From positions 1-64,000 of the forward strand of contig CAZDXQ010000006.1 in the NCBI GenBank assembly GCA_964509545.1: DNA of 64,000 nt, read 5' to 3'. A model generated the notes under the pieces. It was not told the origin of the DNA. It worked only from the letters and a program-made list of their open reading frames with translations, and made no database searches. Every line of letters starts with the position of its first letter. The stretch's first letter is position 1. The DNA is from JADJWR01 sp964509545. GTDB taxonomy: Bacteria; Pseudomonadota; Gammaproteobacteria; Burkholderiales; Burkholderiaceae_F. The position numbers and the translations under genes were made by a program. Below are positions 8,466-16,774 of this stretch, piece after piece.

Positions 8466-9020
8466 ATGCCGCGCGCCCTCCTGCTCCTGCTGTCGTTGCT
8501 GCTGGCCGCCTGCGCCGCGCCACCGGTCGTCGCGCCCGATCGCCCCGGCGCGCCGCCCAGGGCGCAGGCGCCGACACTGGGGTTCCTCAGCCGGATCCGG
8601 GTTCCCGACGGCCATGAGCCGGTGCTGCAGCTCGCCGCCAAGGGCGTGCAGATCTTCCGCTGCGAGCGCGAGGGCAACGGTTTCGACTGGCGCTTCCGGC
8701 TGCCCGAGGCCGATCTGTTCGATGCGCAGGGCCAGGCGATGGCGCGGCACGGGGCTAACTTTTCGTTCGAGCACCGCGACGGCAGCCGCCTGCTCGGTAC
8801 AGTGGTCGCCCATGACAGGGCGGGCGCGGCCGATGCGCTGCCCTGGCTGCTGCTTTCGACGAAAAGCTTCGGCAAGGGCGAGTTCTCCGGCATCAGTTAC
8901 GTGCAGCGGGTGAACACCAGCGGCGGCATGCCGCCACAGGGGTGCCCTGCCAGCCAGGCCAATCGCCTGCTGCGCGTGGATTTCAGCGCCGATTTCGTCT
9001 TCTACCGGCCGCGCGGATGA
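8466..9020 (+). CDS. DUF3455 lipoprotein
   Basis: A 184-aa predicted lipoprotein. The N-terminus has a hydrophobic core ending in LLAACAAP, a lipobox with the Cys at about residue 16. The body has the DUF3455 features: AAKGVQIFRCER, WRFRLPEADLFDAQGQ, then NTSGGMPPQGCPASQANRLLRVDFSADFVFY at the end. The function of the family is unknown. The ATG directly follows the stop of the MBL gene, and its own stop overlaps the next ATG by 4 bp, so translation is likely coupled. Confidence 0.82.
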   Translation: MPRALLLLLSLLLAACAAPPVVAPDRPGAPPRAQAPTLGFLSRIRVPDGHEPVLQLAAKGVQIFRCEREGNGFDWRFRLPEADLFDAQGQAMARHGANFSFEHRDGSRLLGTVVAHDRAGAADALPWLLLSTKSFGKGEFSGISYVQRVNTSGGMPPQGCPASQANRLLRVDFSADFVFYRPRG

Positions 9021-9580
9021 GCCGACGCCACGTTATGTATCGCGCCCGCCTCGCCGCAGCCCTGTTGGCGCTATCGGCGTCGGCTTTCGCCCATGTCGGC
9101 CGGCCGGTGTACAGCGAACCGGGCGCCGGCATCGCCCTGCCGCCCGGCTGCTCGTTCGAGCCGACCTGGCGGGCGCGGCTGGCCAACTCGGATCTGGAAC
9201 TGTGGGTGGTCGAATGCGCGCTGCAGCCGCACGTGTGGCTGGTCCGCCGCGGCGTCCTCGAATACGACCGCAGCAACCGCGCCCGGCTGCGCTTTCAGAT
9301 TCTCGATGAGCGCAAGCTGCCGGGCGAAACCGCCGGCGAGACGGTCAGCGTGCAATGCGCGACCCGACGCGGATCCGAGAACGGCGTTGCGGTCATCGGC
9401 GCCACCTGGCGCCAGGCCCAGGGCGCGCTTCGACTGGCGAGCGCCAAGTCGGCGCTTCGGGTCGACCGGCGCAGCGGCAAGCTGGTCGACGCGGCCATCG
9501 ACCAGGTCGACTGCACGCGTTTTCCCGACCGCGAGGAAACGATGCGGCAATTGCAGAGCCGCGACCGCAGGAAGCCCTGA
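9017..9580 (+). CDS. Hypothetical exported protein
   Basis: A 187-aa protein starting at the ATG that overlaps the DUF3455 stop; a second ATG six codons later is also possible. Residues 1-25 form a signal peptide ending in ASAFA, so it is periplasmic or secreted. The mature part is about 160 residues, probably beta-rich, with four cysteines that could form disulfides. I do not recognise the family. Coupling to the DUF3455 lipoprotein suggests a shared envelope role. Confidence 0.66.
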   Translation: MSRRHVMYRARLAAALLALSASAFAHVGRPVYSEPGAGIALPPGCSFEPTWRARLANSDLELWVVECALQPHVWLVRRGVLEYDRSNRARLRFQILDERKLPGETAGETVSVQCATRRGSENGVAVIGATWRQAQGALRLASAKSALRVDRRSGKLVDAAIDQVDCTRFPDREETMRQLQSRDRRKP

Positions 9581-9728
9581 TAAGGGGTGAATCTTTCTAC
9601 TGCGCGGCCCGACCCTCGGCGACGCGCAGCCGGCACCCACGGCATGCCCCGATGCCCATCCTCTATCGAGGTAGGCCAGTCGGTTAAAATTGCGTGTTGT
9701 TCGGACGCAGAAGCCGGAGGAAGTCAGA

Positions 9729-10382
9729 ATGGACATGACCCCAACGACGGTCGGCGCCTACCTCAGGGATCTGCCGCCAGACCGCAGGGTCGCGATGGCA
9801 CGGGTCTGCAGCATGATCCGCCGTTCCGCGCGCGGCGTGCGCGAGAGCATGCGCTATGGCCTGGCCTTTTACGAACTGGACGGGCCGCTGTTCGCGCTCG
9901 AATCCGGCCGGCGTCACATGTCGCTGTACGTCGCCGAACAGGAAGTGATCGTCAAGCACAAGGATGCCCTGCCCGGCATCAACGCGCAGCGCAGCTTCAT
10001 CAAGTTCTCCGATCTGACGCGGCTGCCGCTCGACGTGGTAGAGAAGATCGTGCGCGACTCGGTGGCCGCGCGGCGGTCGCGCGTATCCGCCGGTACTGTA
10101 CCGACACAGGCCGATGCGCTGAAGCTTTGGGCCATCAACGAGGAAAAGGCGGCACCGCCTCCGGGCTACCAGGTGATCTCGACCAAGCCGCCGCCGGGTG
10201 CGGAAGGAGAGGCCGAAGCGGCCGGCAAGCCGGCTGTCGAAGCCACTGCCGCCAAGAAGCCGTCAGCCAAGCCGGCCCCGAAGGCTGCCGCCAAACCGGC
10301 CGCCGCGAAGAAGGCGGCCGTGGTCAAGGTTCCGGCAAGAAAAACCGCCAAGAAGACCGCGAAGTCCGCAAAAAAGCGCTGA
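9729..10382 (+). CDS. DUF1801 domain protein with Lys/Ala/Pro-rich tail
   Basis: A 217-aa protein. Residues 1 to about 120 form a DUF1801 (YdhG-like) domain: TVGAYLRDLPPDRRVAMARVC, then MRYGLAFYELDG and RRHMSLYVAEQEV. From about residue 150 it becomes a low-complexity basic tail of Lys, Ala and Pro (repeated AAKKP/AAKPA units, ending KKTAKSAKKR) like histone-H1-type tails, which suggests nucleic-acid contact. The ATG at 9729 is chosen because GGAGGAAG lies just upstream; the frame is open further back to 9690. TTAAAATT near 9682-9689 may be a -10 region. A GC hairpin directly follows the stop. Confidence 0.78.
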   Translation: MDMTPTTVGAYLRDLPPDRRVAMARVCSMIRRSARGVRESMRYGLAFYELDGPLFALESGRRHMSLYVAEQEVIVKHKDALPGINAQRSFIKFSDLTRLPLDVVEKIVRDSVAARRSRVSAGTVPTQADALKLWAINEEKAAPPPGYQVISTKPPPGAEGEAEAAGKPAVEATAAKKPSAKPAPKAAAKPAAAKKAAVVKVPARKTAKKTAKSAKKR

Positions 10383-10383
10383 T

Positions 10384-10398
10384 CGCCCGGGTCGGGCG
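10384..10398 (+). terminator. Candidate terminator hairpin after the DUF1801 gene
   Basis: A perfect 6-bp stem, CGCCCG / CGGGCG, with a 3-nt loop begins one base after the stop codon and is followed by TTCCGTTT. The U-tract is short and interrupted, so termination may be weak. Confidence 0.45.
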
Positions 10399-10539
10399 TT
10401 CCGTTTCCCGCACGCCAACGGGGCGGGGCAGCGCGGCCCGGGGACATCACGCGGCGCCGCACGCCGAGTTCGGCCGCCTGCCGACCGAGCCCGCAAGCCT
10501 GCGCCGACAGGCAGTCGTTAGAACCGGACGGGCACGCGG

Positions 10540-11775
10540 TCAGCTGTAACTGCGCGCGTCGTCGATCACCTTGCCGTCGTTCGGCAGGCTGCCGGGCGCG
10601 ACGAGTTCGATGGCCCCGCCGAGCTTGGTCACCGCGCGCAGCGTTTCACCGACCGCCGCCGCCAGCGATGCGTCCAGCGACCGCGATTCCGCCTTCAGCG
10701 TCATCGCGTCGGTTTCGCCGCTGCGCGTCACGACCAGCCGCAGCCGGCCGAGTTCATCGTGCCGCCGCCCGATCTCGGCGATCTGCTCCGGCCGAACGAA
10801 CATGCCTTTGACCTTGGTGTTCTGGTCGGCACGGCCCATCCAGCCGCGGATGCGGGTGTTGGTGCGGCCGCAAGGCGAGGCCCCCGGAAGCACCGCCGAC
10901 AGGTCGCCCAGCGCCAGCCGTATCCACGGGTGGTGGGGGTCGAACGAGGTGACGACCACCTCGCCGACCTCGCCCGGCGCCACAGGCTCGCCGGTGCCCG
11001 GACGGACGATTTCGAGCAACACGTCCTCGTTGACCACCATGCCTTCGCGCGCCGGCGTCTCATAGGCAATGCAGCCGAGGTCGGCGGTCGCATAGATCTG
11101 GTAGGCGCTGATGCCACGGTCGCGGATCTCGGCCTGCAGTGAAGGTGGAAAGGCCGCGCCGGAGACAACCGCCTTGCGGATGGACTCCACCGGGCGGCCG
11201 GCCTTCTCGCCGGCATCGAGAAGGATCTTCAGGAAATCGGGCGTGCCGCTGTAGGCGACGGGACGCAGGTGCTCGATCAGATCCAGTTGCTGCTCGGTAT
11301 TGCCCGGGCCGGCCGGGATCACCGTGCAGCCCACAGCCCTGGCGCCGGAATCGAGGATGAAGCCTCCCGGCGTCAAGTGATACGAGAACGTGTTCAGCAC
11401 GATGTCGCCGAGCCGGAAACCGGCGGCGAACAGTCCGCGGGCGGCGCGCCACGCATCGTCCTGGCGGCCCTCGGGTTCGTAAATTGGCCCCGGCGACGTG
11501 AACATGCGGCCGAAGGCGTGCGTTGCATCGGGAAGCAGGGCGCCGAAGGGCGGAGACTCCTTCTGCATCGCCGGCAGCGCCCCCTTGCGCAGCACCGGCA
11601 GCCGCGCCAGCGCATCGGCCGAGCTGATTGCCGCCGGGTCGATGTTGCCGAGATGGGCGCGCCAGCCCGGCGCCCTGACCGCAGCGGCGATCAGTCCAGG
11701 CAGCCGCTCGAACAGGTCGCGGCTGCGCTCTGCCGGGCTGCGCGTCTCGCGCGCGTCGAAGTGCTCGCTCGTCAT
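10540..11775 (-). CDS. Phenylacetate-CoA-ligase-like AMP-forming ligase
   Basis: A 411-aa cytoplasmic enzyme of the ANL superfamily, PaaK-like branch, which activates aromatic or related acids to CoA thioesters through an acyl-adenylate. Visible family segments are FTSPGPIYEP (P-loop region), VAYSGTPDFLK, AYQIYATADLGCIAYE (aromatic/adenine site), GEVVVTSFDPHHPWIRLALGD and GWMGRADQNTKVKGMFVRPEQI, the hinge before the C-terminal lid. The length fits PaaK-type ligases. It is the last gene of the minus-strand Liv cluster that begins with a longer acyl-CoA synthetase, so it may activate the transported substrate or a product of it. Confidence 0.87.
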   Translation of the reverse strand: MTSEHFDARETRSPAERSRDLFERLPGLIAAAVRAPGWRAHLGNIDPAAISSADALARLPVLRKGALPAMQKESPPFGALLPDATHAFGRMFTSPGPIYEPEGRQDDAWRAARGLFAAGFRLGDIVLNTFSYHLTPGGFILDSGARAVGCTVIPAGPGNTEQQLDLIEHLRPVAYSGTPDFLKILLDAGEKAGRPVESIRKAVVSGAAFPPSLQAEIRDRGISAYQIYATADLGCIAYETPAREGMVVNEDVLLEIVRPGTGEPVAPGEVGEVVVTSFDPHHPWIRLALGDLSAVLPGASPCGRTNTRIRGWMGRADQNTKVKGMFVRPEQIAEIGRRHDELGRLRLVVTRSGETDAMTLKAESRSLDASLAAAVGETLRAVTKLGGAIELVAPGSLPNDGKVIDDARSYS

Positions 11776-11794
11776 GCTGTCTCCGTGGCGGCGC

Positions 11795-11998
11795 TCACTT
11801 CGATGCCGCTTCCATGTCCTCGCGCCGCTTCTGCTCCTGCGCGCCCGCTGCGTCGAGTTTCTTCAGCACCGGATCGATCGTCGTCTGCTTCGTCGGCAGC
11901 GGTGTGGTGTCGCGCTGCGGGCTGCAGGCAGCGAGCAGCACGAACAAGGCCGCACAAGCGGCGATCCACGCGGCACGAGTGCGTGCAGTCGCCGTCAT
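11795..11998 (-). CDS. Small lipoprotein
   Basis: A 67-aa predicted lipoprotein: the ATG at 11998 gives a short basic start, the hydrophobic core AAWIAACAALFVLLAAC with the lipobox Cys at about residue 25, then a charged Lys/Glu/Asp-rich mature region with helix-forming potential. The frame is open further upstream, but only this start gives a proper signal. It sits 19 bp before the PaaK-like gene and after LivF. The function is unknown. Confidence 0.6.
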   Translation of the reverse strand: MTATARTRAAWIAACAALFVLLAACSPQRDTTPLPTKQTTIDPVLKKLDAAGAQEQKRREDMEAASK

Positions 11999-12135
11999 TG
12001 CCTTGGCTTCGAAAGGCAATGGATCACAACCCGGCCTGCGAGGATGTCGCCCAGCGCGACGCGCGAGCGAAGACAGTACATACGAGTACGGCGAGCGAGC
12101 GCAACAAAGCTGAGCGGCGTCCTCGCAAGCCGGCC

Positions 12136-12939
12136 TCATGCGAGCCAGCGTTTGCGGCGGCGATAGAACTTGGCATCGCGGAAGCTCTTGCGTCCCTCGC
12201 GCGAAATGCCGAGATAGAACTCCTTGACGTCCTCGTTCTCGGCCAGGTCCTTGGCGGCACCGTCCATCACCACGCGGCCGCTTTCGAGGATATAGCCGTA
12301 GTGCGCGTACTTCAGGGCGATGTTGGTGTTCTGCTCGGCCAGGAGGAACGACACCTTTTCCTTGTCGTTCAGGTCCTTGACGATGGAGAAGATCTCGTCG
12401 ACCACCTGCGGCGCCAGGCCCATCGACGGCTCGTCGAGCAGGATCATGTTCGGCCGCGCCATCAGCGCCCGGCCGATTGCCGTCATCTGCTGCTCGCCGC
12501 CGGAGGTGTAGCCCGACTGCGAGGCGCGGCGCTGCTTCAGCCGCGGGAAGTAGGCATAGACCTTTTCCAGGTCGCTTTCGATCTCGCTGCGCGAGGTGCC
12601 GCGGGAATAAGCGCCGGTCAGCAGGTTCTCCTCGACGGTGAGGTGGGCGAAGCAGCGTCGCCCTTCCATCACCTGCACCACGCCGCGCTTGACCAGATCG
12701 TAGGCTGTCAGCGCCTCGATGCGGTCGCCCTCGTATTCGATGTAGCCCTTGGTGACCTCGCCACGTTCGCCATGCAGCAAATTGGACACCGCGCGCAGCG
12801 TGGTGGTCTTGCCGGCGCCGTTGGCGCCGAGCAGCGCGACGATGCCGCCCTCGGGCACGGTCAGCGACACGCCCTTGAGCACCAAGATCACATGGTTGTA
12901 GATGACCTCGATGCCGTTGACGGTCAGCAGCGATGACAC
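12136..12939 (-). CDS. livF: Branched-chain-type ABC transporter ATP-binding protein (LivF)
   Basis: One of the two ATPases of a Liv-type ABC importer, 267 aa. It carries Walker A GANGAGKTT (38-46), the signature SGGEQQM, Walker B MILLDEP and the downstream switch segment LLAEQN, typical of LivF. I choose the GTG at 12939 because AGGGGAC precedes it at good spacing and VSSLLTVNGIEVIY is a normal LivF N-terminus; the frame is open for 23 codons upstream. The C-terminus extends about 30 residues past the family core with a basic end (RRRKRW). It lies downstream of the substrate-binding protein in the same operon. Confidence 0.93.
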   Translation of the reverse strand: MSSLLTVNGIEVIYNHVILVLKGVSLTVPEGGIVALLGANGAGKTTTLRAVSNLLHGERGEVTKGYIEYEGDRIEALTAYDLVKRGVVQVMEGRRCFAHLTVEENLLTGAYSRGTSRSEIESDLEKVYAYFPRLKQRRASQSGYTSGGEQQMTAIGRALMARPNMILLDEPSMGLAPQVVDEIFSIVKDLNDKEKVSFLLAEQNTNIALKYAHYGYILESGRVVMDGAAKDLAENEDVKEFYLGISREGRKSFRDAKFYRRRKRWLA

Positions 12940-13041
12940 GTTCGTCCCCTGTCGGTTACCTTCGGCTTCGCCGAGGCGACAGGCCGTCGCCTCGGTGAAG
13001 CCGCCCACGTCTCACGCGCGGGCGCTTCGATCCGGCGTCAG

Positions 13042-14427
13042 TCAGCCGGCGGTCAGTTCCTTGGCGCAGTCGCGGCGCTGCAGTTTCTTCTCGGCAAGAT
13101 AGGCGTCGGCCGAACGCTTGATCATCGGCCGGATGATCTGCTGGTCGGCTTCATACCAGTCGGAGGTGAAGTTCCACTGCTTGCCGTCCCAGGTGTGGAT
13201 GCGGCCGTAGTGGGCACCGCCGTGCTCCTTGCAGCTCGTGGAGATCGGCCGCAGCATGCCGCCGAAGCCCATCGCGTCGAGCCTCTTCTGGTCGAGGGCG
13301 AGGTTTTCCAGGCCCCAGCGCACTTCTTCGCCCTTCAGCGGCTTCTTGCCATAACGCTCCTGTGCCCTGCGCACGCCTTCGACGCCCAGCATGGCGCTGA
13401 TCAGGCCGCGGTTGTACAGCACCGTGCCGACCTCATCTTTCGGCCCCGTGCCCTGGCCCTTGTCGTGCAGATGCTTGATGACGTCCTCGTGCACCTTGGC
13501 GCGGCCGGCCCCATGCTGCAGAGTGACGCCCTGGTAGCCCTTGGCATCGGCGCCGACCGGCACCACATCGGGCTCGGCCGAGGCCCACCAGACGCCGAAC
13601 ATCCTGTCGCGCGGATAGCCGGTGGCCACGGCCTCCTTGATCGCCGTGGAGTTCATCACGCCCCAGCCCCACAGGAAGACGTAGTCAGGCCGCTGCTGGC
13701 GGATCTGCAGCCATGTTGCCTTCTGCTCGACGCCCGGGTGGGTGACGGGCAACAGCAGCAGGTCGTAGCCGTGCATCTTGGCGCGCTCCTGCAGCAGCGC
13801 AATCGGCTCCTTGCCATAGGGCGAGTCGTGATAGACGAGCGCGATCTTCTTGCCCTTGAGCCTGTCCAGCCCGCCGTTGAGCTTGCCGATGTGCTGGATC
13901 AGGATGTCGGCGGCATCCCAGTAGGTGCCCAGCAGCGGGAAGTTGTACGGGAACGCCTCGCCGTCGACCGAGTCGGCACGGCCGTAGCCGGCGGTGATCA
14001 GCGGGATCTTGTCGGCGGGGGTCTTGTCGGTGGTCGCATAGGTGATGCCGGTGGACAGCGGCTGGAACAGCGCCGCCCCGGTCGGGCCCTTGGCCTTCAG
14101 CCGCTCGTAGCACTCGACACCACGGTCCGTGGCGTAGCCGGTTTCGCATTCCTCGTAGAGGATCTTCACGCCGTTGATGCCGCCGTCGCGCGCGTTGATG
14201 AGCTTCAGGTAGTCGGCATAGCCGTTGGCGAACGGCACGCCGTTGGGCGCGTAGGCGCCGGTGCGATACACGAGCGCGGGGAAGAACTGCTCGCCGCCAC
14301 TGGCGGCGGCCTTGGCCGGCGCTTTCGCCGGGGCCTTGCCCTTGTCCTGTGCGAATGCTGCGCCGCTGGCAAGTAGCGCAACGACGCTCACCGCGGCCGC
14401 GAGGGTCTTGGATGTCGCAAATTTCAT
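13042..14427 (-). CDS. Liv-type ABC transporter substrate-binding protein
   Basis: A periplasmic binding protein of the LivK superfamily, 461 aa including a signal peptide (residues 1-26, ending AAFAQ) and a Lys/Ala/Pro linker before the fold begins at FFPALVYRTGAYAPNG. GYADYLKLINARDGGINGVKI and the two-lobe pattern (KKIALVYHDSPYGKEPIALL at the start of lobe 2) are typical. It is about 100 residues longer than canonical LivK, as in the subgroup found beside acyl-CoA synthetases in betaproteobacteria, where ligands are thought to be organic acids rather than amino acids. The ligand is not determined here. Confidence 0.9.
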   Translation of the reverse strand: MKFATSKTLAAAVSVVALLASGAAFAQDKGKAPAKAPAKAAASGGEQFFPALVYRTGAYAPNGVPFANGYADYLKLINARDGGINGVKILYEECETGYATDRGVECYERLKAKGPTGAALFQPLSTGITYATTDKTPADKIPLITAGYGRADSVDGEAFPYNFPLLGTYWDAADILIQHIGKLNGGLDRLKGKKIALVYHDSPYGKEPIALLQERAKMHGYDLLLLPVTHPGVEQKATWLQIRQQRPDYVFLWGWGVMNSTAIKEAVATGYPRDRMFGVWWASAEPDVVPVGADAKGYQGVTLQHGAGRAKVHEDVIKHLHDKGQGTGPKDEVGTVLYNRGLISAMLGVEGVRRAQERYGKKPLKGEEVRWGLENLALDQKRLDAMGFGGMLRPISTSCKEHGGAHYGRIHTWDGKQWNFTSDWYEADQQIIRPMIKRSADAYLAEKKLQRRDCAKELTAG

Positions 14428-14486
14428 GTTGCCTGCCTCCTATCGATGGTCGTTGCTTGGGTGGATTGCCCGAGCGCTTGAAAAAG

Positions 14487-15551
14487 TCAGTGCGGGAACG
14501 GCCACAGCCGCAGCTTCTCCTTGCCGATTGCCCACAATCGCGCCAGACCGTGCGGTTCGGCAATCAGGAAAACCACGATCAGCGCGCCGAAGATGATGAA
14601 CTCCAGATGCGAAATCATCGCCGTGGACAGAGGAATGCCGAGCATGGTGGGCAACTGGTTCAGCAGCAGCGGCAGCACGACGATGAAGGCGGCGCCGAAG
14701 TAGGCGCCAAGAATCGAGCCCATGCCGCCGATGATGATCATGAACAGCAGGTTGAAGCTCAGATTGATGTTGAACGCCAGCGGCTCCCAGGCGCCGAGGT
14801 GCACGAAGCCCCAGAGCGCGCCGGCCACCCCGGCGAAGAACGAACTGACCGCGAACGCCGAAAGCTTGGCGTAAAGGGGGCGAATGCCGATGACGCTCGC
14901 CGCGACGTCCATGTCGCGGATCGCCATCCACGAGCGGCCGATGTGCGACCGCACCAGGTTCTTGGCCAGCAGCGTCATCACCACCAGCACGCCGAGCAGG
15001 AACCAGTACTTCTCCGCTGGCTGGTCGATCACCCAGCCGAACAGTTCGACATCGGCCGGCGACACCGAGCCCGACGGCGAGTAGTTGGTGAACCACTTCA
15101 CGCGGGCGAACATCCAGTCGATGAAGAACTGCGCCGCCAGTGTGGCCACCGCCAGATAAAGGCCCTTGATGCGCAGGCTCGGAATGCCGAAAGCGATGCC
15201 GACCAGCGCCGCGATCAACCCCGCCAGCACGAGCACCAGAAGGAAGTTGACCCCCGGCACGCGGATCACCAGGTTGTAGGCGGCGTAGGCACCCACTGCC
15301 ATGAACGCGGCGTGGCCGAGCGAGATCTGGCCGCAGTAGCCGACGAGGATGTTCAGGCCGATGGCCGCCACGGTCAGGATCAGGAACGGGATGATCAGCG
15401 CGCGGAACGCGTAGTCGCTGGCCAGCAGCGGCACGACCAGGAAGGCGAGCACCACCACGCCCCAGACGAAGAAGCGGTCCTGCGTGATCGGCAGCAGCTG
15501 CTGGTCCGACCTGTAGGTGGTCTTGAACTGGCCGTTTTCTCTGTAAAGCAT
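14487..15551 (-). CDS. livM: Branched-chain-type ABC permease (LivM)
   Basis: Inner-membrane permease of the Liv importer, 354 aa. About nine or ten hydrophobic helices follow a soluble N-terminus of some 30 residues. The segment LNILVGYCGQISLGHAAFMAVGAYAAY is the LivM hallmark, and the EAA-like loop GIRPLYAKLSAFAVSSFFAGVAGALWG contacts the ATPases. It lies between LivH and the binding protein on the same strand. A 166-bp gap containing a duplicated LivH end separates it from LivH. Confidence 0.94.
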   Translation of the reverse strand: MLYRENGQFKTTYRSDQQLLPITQDRFFVWGVVVLAFLVVPLLASDYAFRALIIPFLILTVAAIGLNILVGYCGQISLGHAAFMAVGAYAAYNLVIRVPGVNFLLVLVLAGLIAALVGIAFGIPSLRIKGLYLAVATLAAQFFIDWMFARVKWFTNYSPSGSVSPADVELFGWVIDQPAEKYWFLLGVLVVMTLLAKNLVRSHIGRSWMAIRDMDVAASVIGIRPLYAKLSAFAVSSFFAGVAGALWGFVHLGAWEPLAFNINLSFNLLFMIIIGGMGSILGAYFGAAFIVVLPLLLNQLPTMLGIPLSTAMISHLEFIIFGALIVVFLIAEPHGLARLWAIGKEKLRLWPFPH

Positions 15552-15621
15552 TCTCTTCCTCTTGAAGACAGTCTTTGCGTCACGCGCGAAGCGCGCCCGC
15601 GAGTTCTGTCCTCAACCGACG

Positions 15622-15742
15622 CTAGACGCGGTCGATATGTTTCTGGCTCCGGCCGCTCGCTGCGCTCGCTTAACGTTCGTTTCGCTCACGTTCGCCTCGC
15701 CGAAAACATATCGATCGTCAGACACGATCGATATGTTTCTCA
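15622..15742. repeat. Duplicated livH 3' end plus inverted repeat between livH and livM
   Basis: Two 21-bp copies (15624-15644 and 15720-15740) match at 19 positions and lie 96 bp apart, exactly 32 codons. Read on the minus strand, each encodes KHIDRV followed by a stop (TAG in the outer copy, TGA in the copy used by livH), and the two differences are synonymous. The inner copy is also one arm of a perfect 15-bp inverted repeat, 15704-15718 with 15724-15738 and a 5-nt loop. The DNA between is rich in GCTCGC/CGTTCG repeats. It looks like a small insertion or tandem duplication that moved the livH stop. Confidence 0.7.
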
Positions 15743-16761
15743 CCAAACAATCCTTCGGGCCGCACCAGCAGGAAGGCCAGTGCAAGCACGTAGGCGAACC
15801 AGTTCTCGATGCCGCCACCGGCCAGATCGAAGGCCTTGACCAGCACCGGGCCGAGAAAGACCTCGGCGAACTTCTCGCCGACGCCGATGATCAGCCCGCC
15901 GAGGATCGCGCCCGGCACCGAGGTCAGCCCGCCGAGGATCACCACCGGCAGCGCCTTCAATGCCACCAGCGTCAGCGAGAACTGCACGCCAAGCTTCGAG
16001 CCCCAGATCATGCCGGCCACCAGCGCGACAACGCCGGCCACCGCCCAGACGATGACCCAGATCGTATTCAGCGGGATGCCGATCGACTGCGCCGCCTGGT
16101 GGTCGTCGGCGACGGCGCGCAGCGCGCGGCCGGTGGCGGTCTTCTGGAAGAAGACGGCGAGCACGGCCACCAGCAAGCCGGCCACCAGTGCAGCGACAAG
16201 GTCTTCCTGGTTGATCAGGATGCCACCCTGGAAGAGACCCTCGCCGATCATCGTCGGCGTCTTCGGCAGGCCGAGGTTGATCTCGTAGATGTCGCTGCCC
16301 CACACCGTCTGGCCGACGCCGTCGATGAAATAGGTGATGCCCAGCGTGGCCATCAGCAGCACCACGCCCTCCTGGTTGACCAGGTGGCGCAGCACCAGCC
16401 GTTCGACCAGCCAGGCGAAGCCCACCATCAATCCCATCGCAATCAGGAAGGCGATCATGTTGCCGACGAGCCGGCTCTCGATGCCGAGCAGCGGCGGGAT
16501 CCACTCCGCCAGGCGCGCCATCGCCAGTGCGGCGAACAGCACCATCGCGCCCTGGGCGAAGTTGAACACGCCCGAGGCCTTGAAGATCAGCACGAAGCCC
16601 AGCGCCACCAGCGAATACAGCACGCCCGACATCAGGCCGCCGAGCAGCACCTCGACGTAGAAGCCCGGCGCGCCCAGCCCGAGCACGAGCGGCGCCGCCA
16701 TGCCGACGAGGATGCCGAAGATCAGCGTGATGATCGGCCAGTTCTTTCTCAAATTGCCCAT
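15718..16761 (-). CDS. livH: Branched-chain-type ABC permease (LivH)
   Basis: Second inner-membrane permease of the Liv importer, 347 aa. The family segments are MSGVLYSLVALGFVLIFKASGVFNFAQGAM near the N-terminus and GRALRAVADDHQAAQSIGI, the cytoplasmic coupling loop, followed by AILGGLIIGVGEKFAE. The protein ends FGEKHIDRV; the same six terminal residues plus stop occur again 32 codons downstream in frame. It follows LivG by 13 bp and precedes LivM. Confidence 0.94.
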   Translation of the reverse strand: MGNLRKNWPIITLIFGILVGMAAPLVLGLGAPGFYVEVLLGGLMSGVLYSLVALGFVLIFKASGVFNFAQGAMVLFAALAMARLAEWIPPLLGIESRLVGNMIAFLIAMGLMVGFAWLVERLVLRHLVNQEGVVLLMATLGITYFIDGVGQTVWGSDIYEINLGLPKTPTMIGEGLFQGGILINQEDLVAALVAGLLVAVLAVFFQKTATGRALRAVADDHQAAQSIGIPLNTIWVIVWAVAGVVALVAGMIWGSKLGVQFSLTLVALKALPVVILGGLTSVPGAILGGLIIGVGEKFAEVFLGPVLVKAFDLAGGGIENWFAYVLALAFLLVRPEGLFGEKHIDRV

Positions 16762-16774
16762 CGCCCCGCCTCGT

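Noticed and set aside
7501..9596. Repeated 12-mer GGGTGAATCTTT at 7501-7512 and 9585-9596
   Set aside because: Two copies of a short sequence after unrelated genes; not enough to call a regulatory element.
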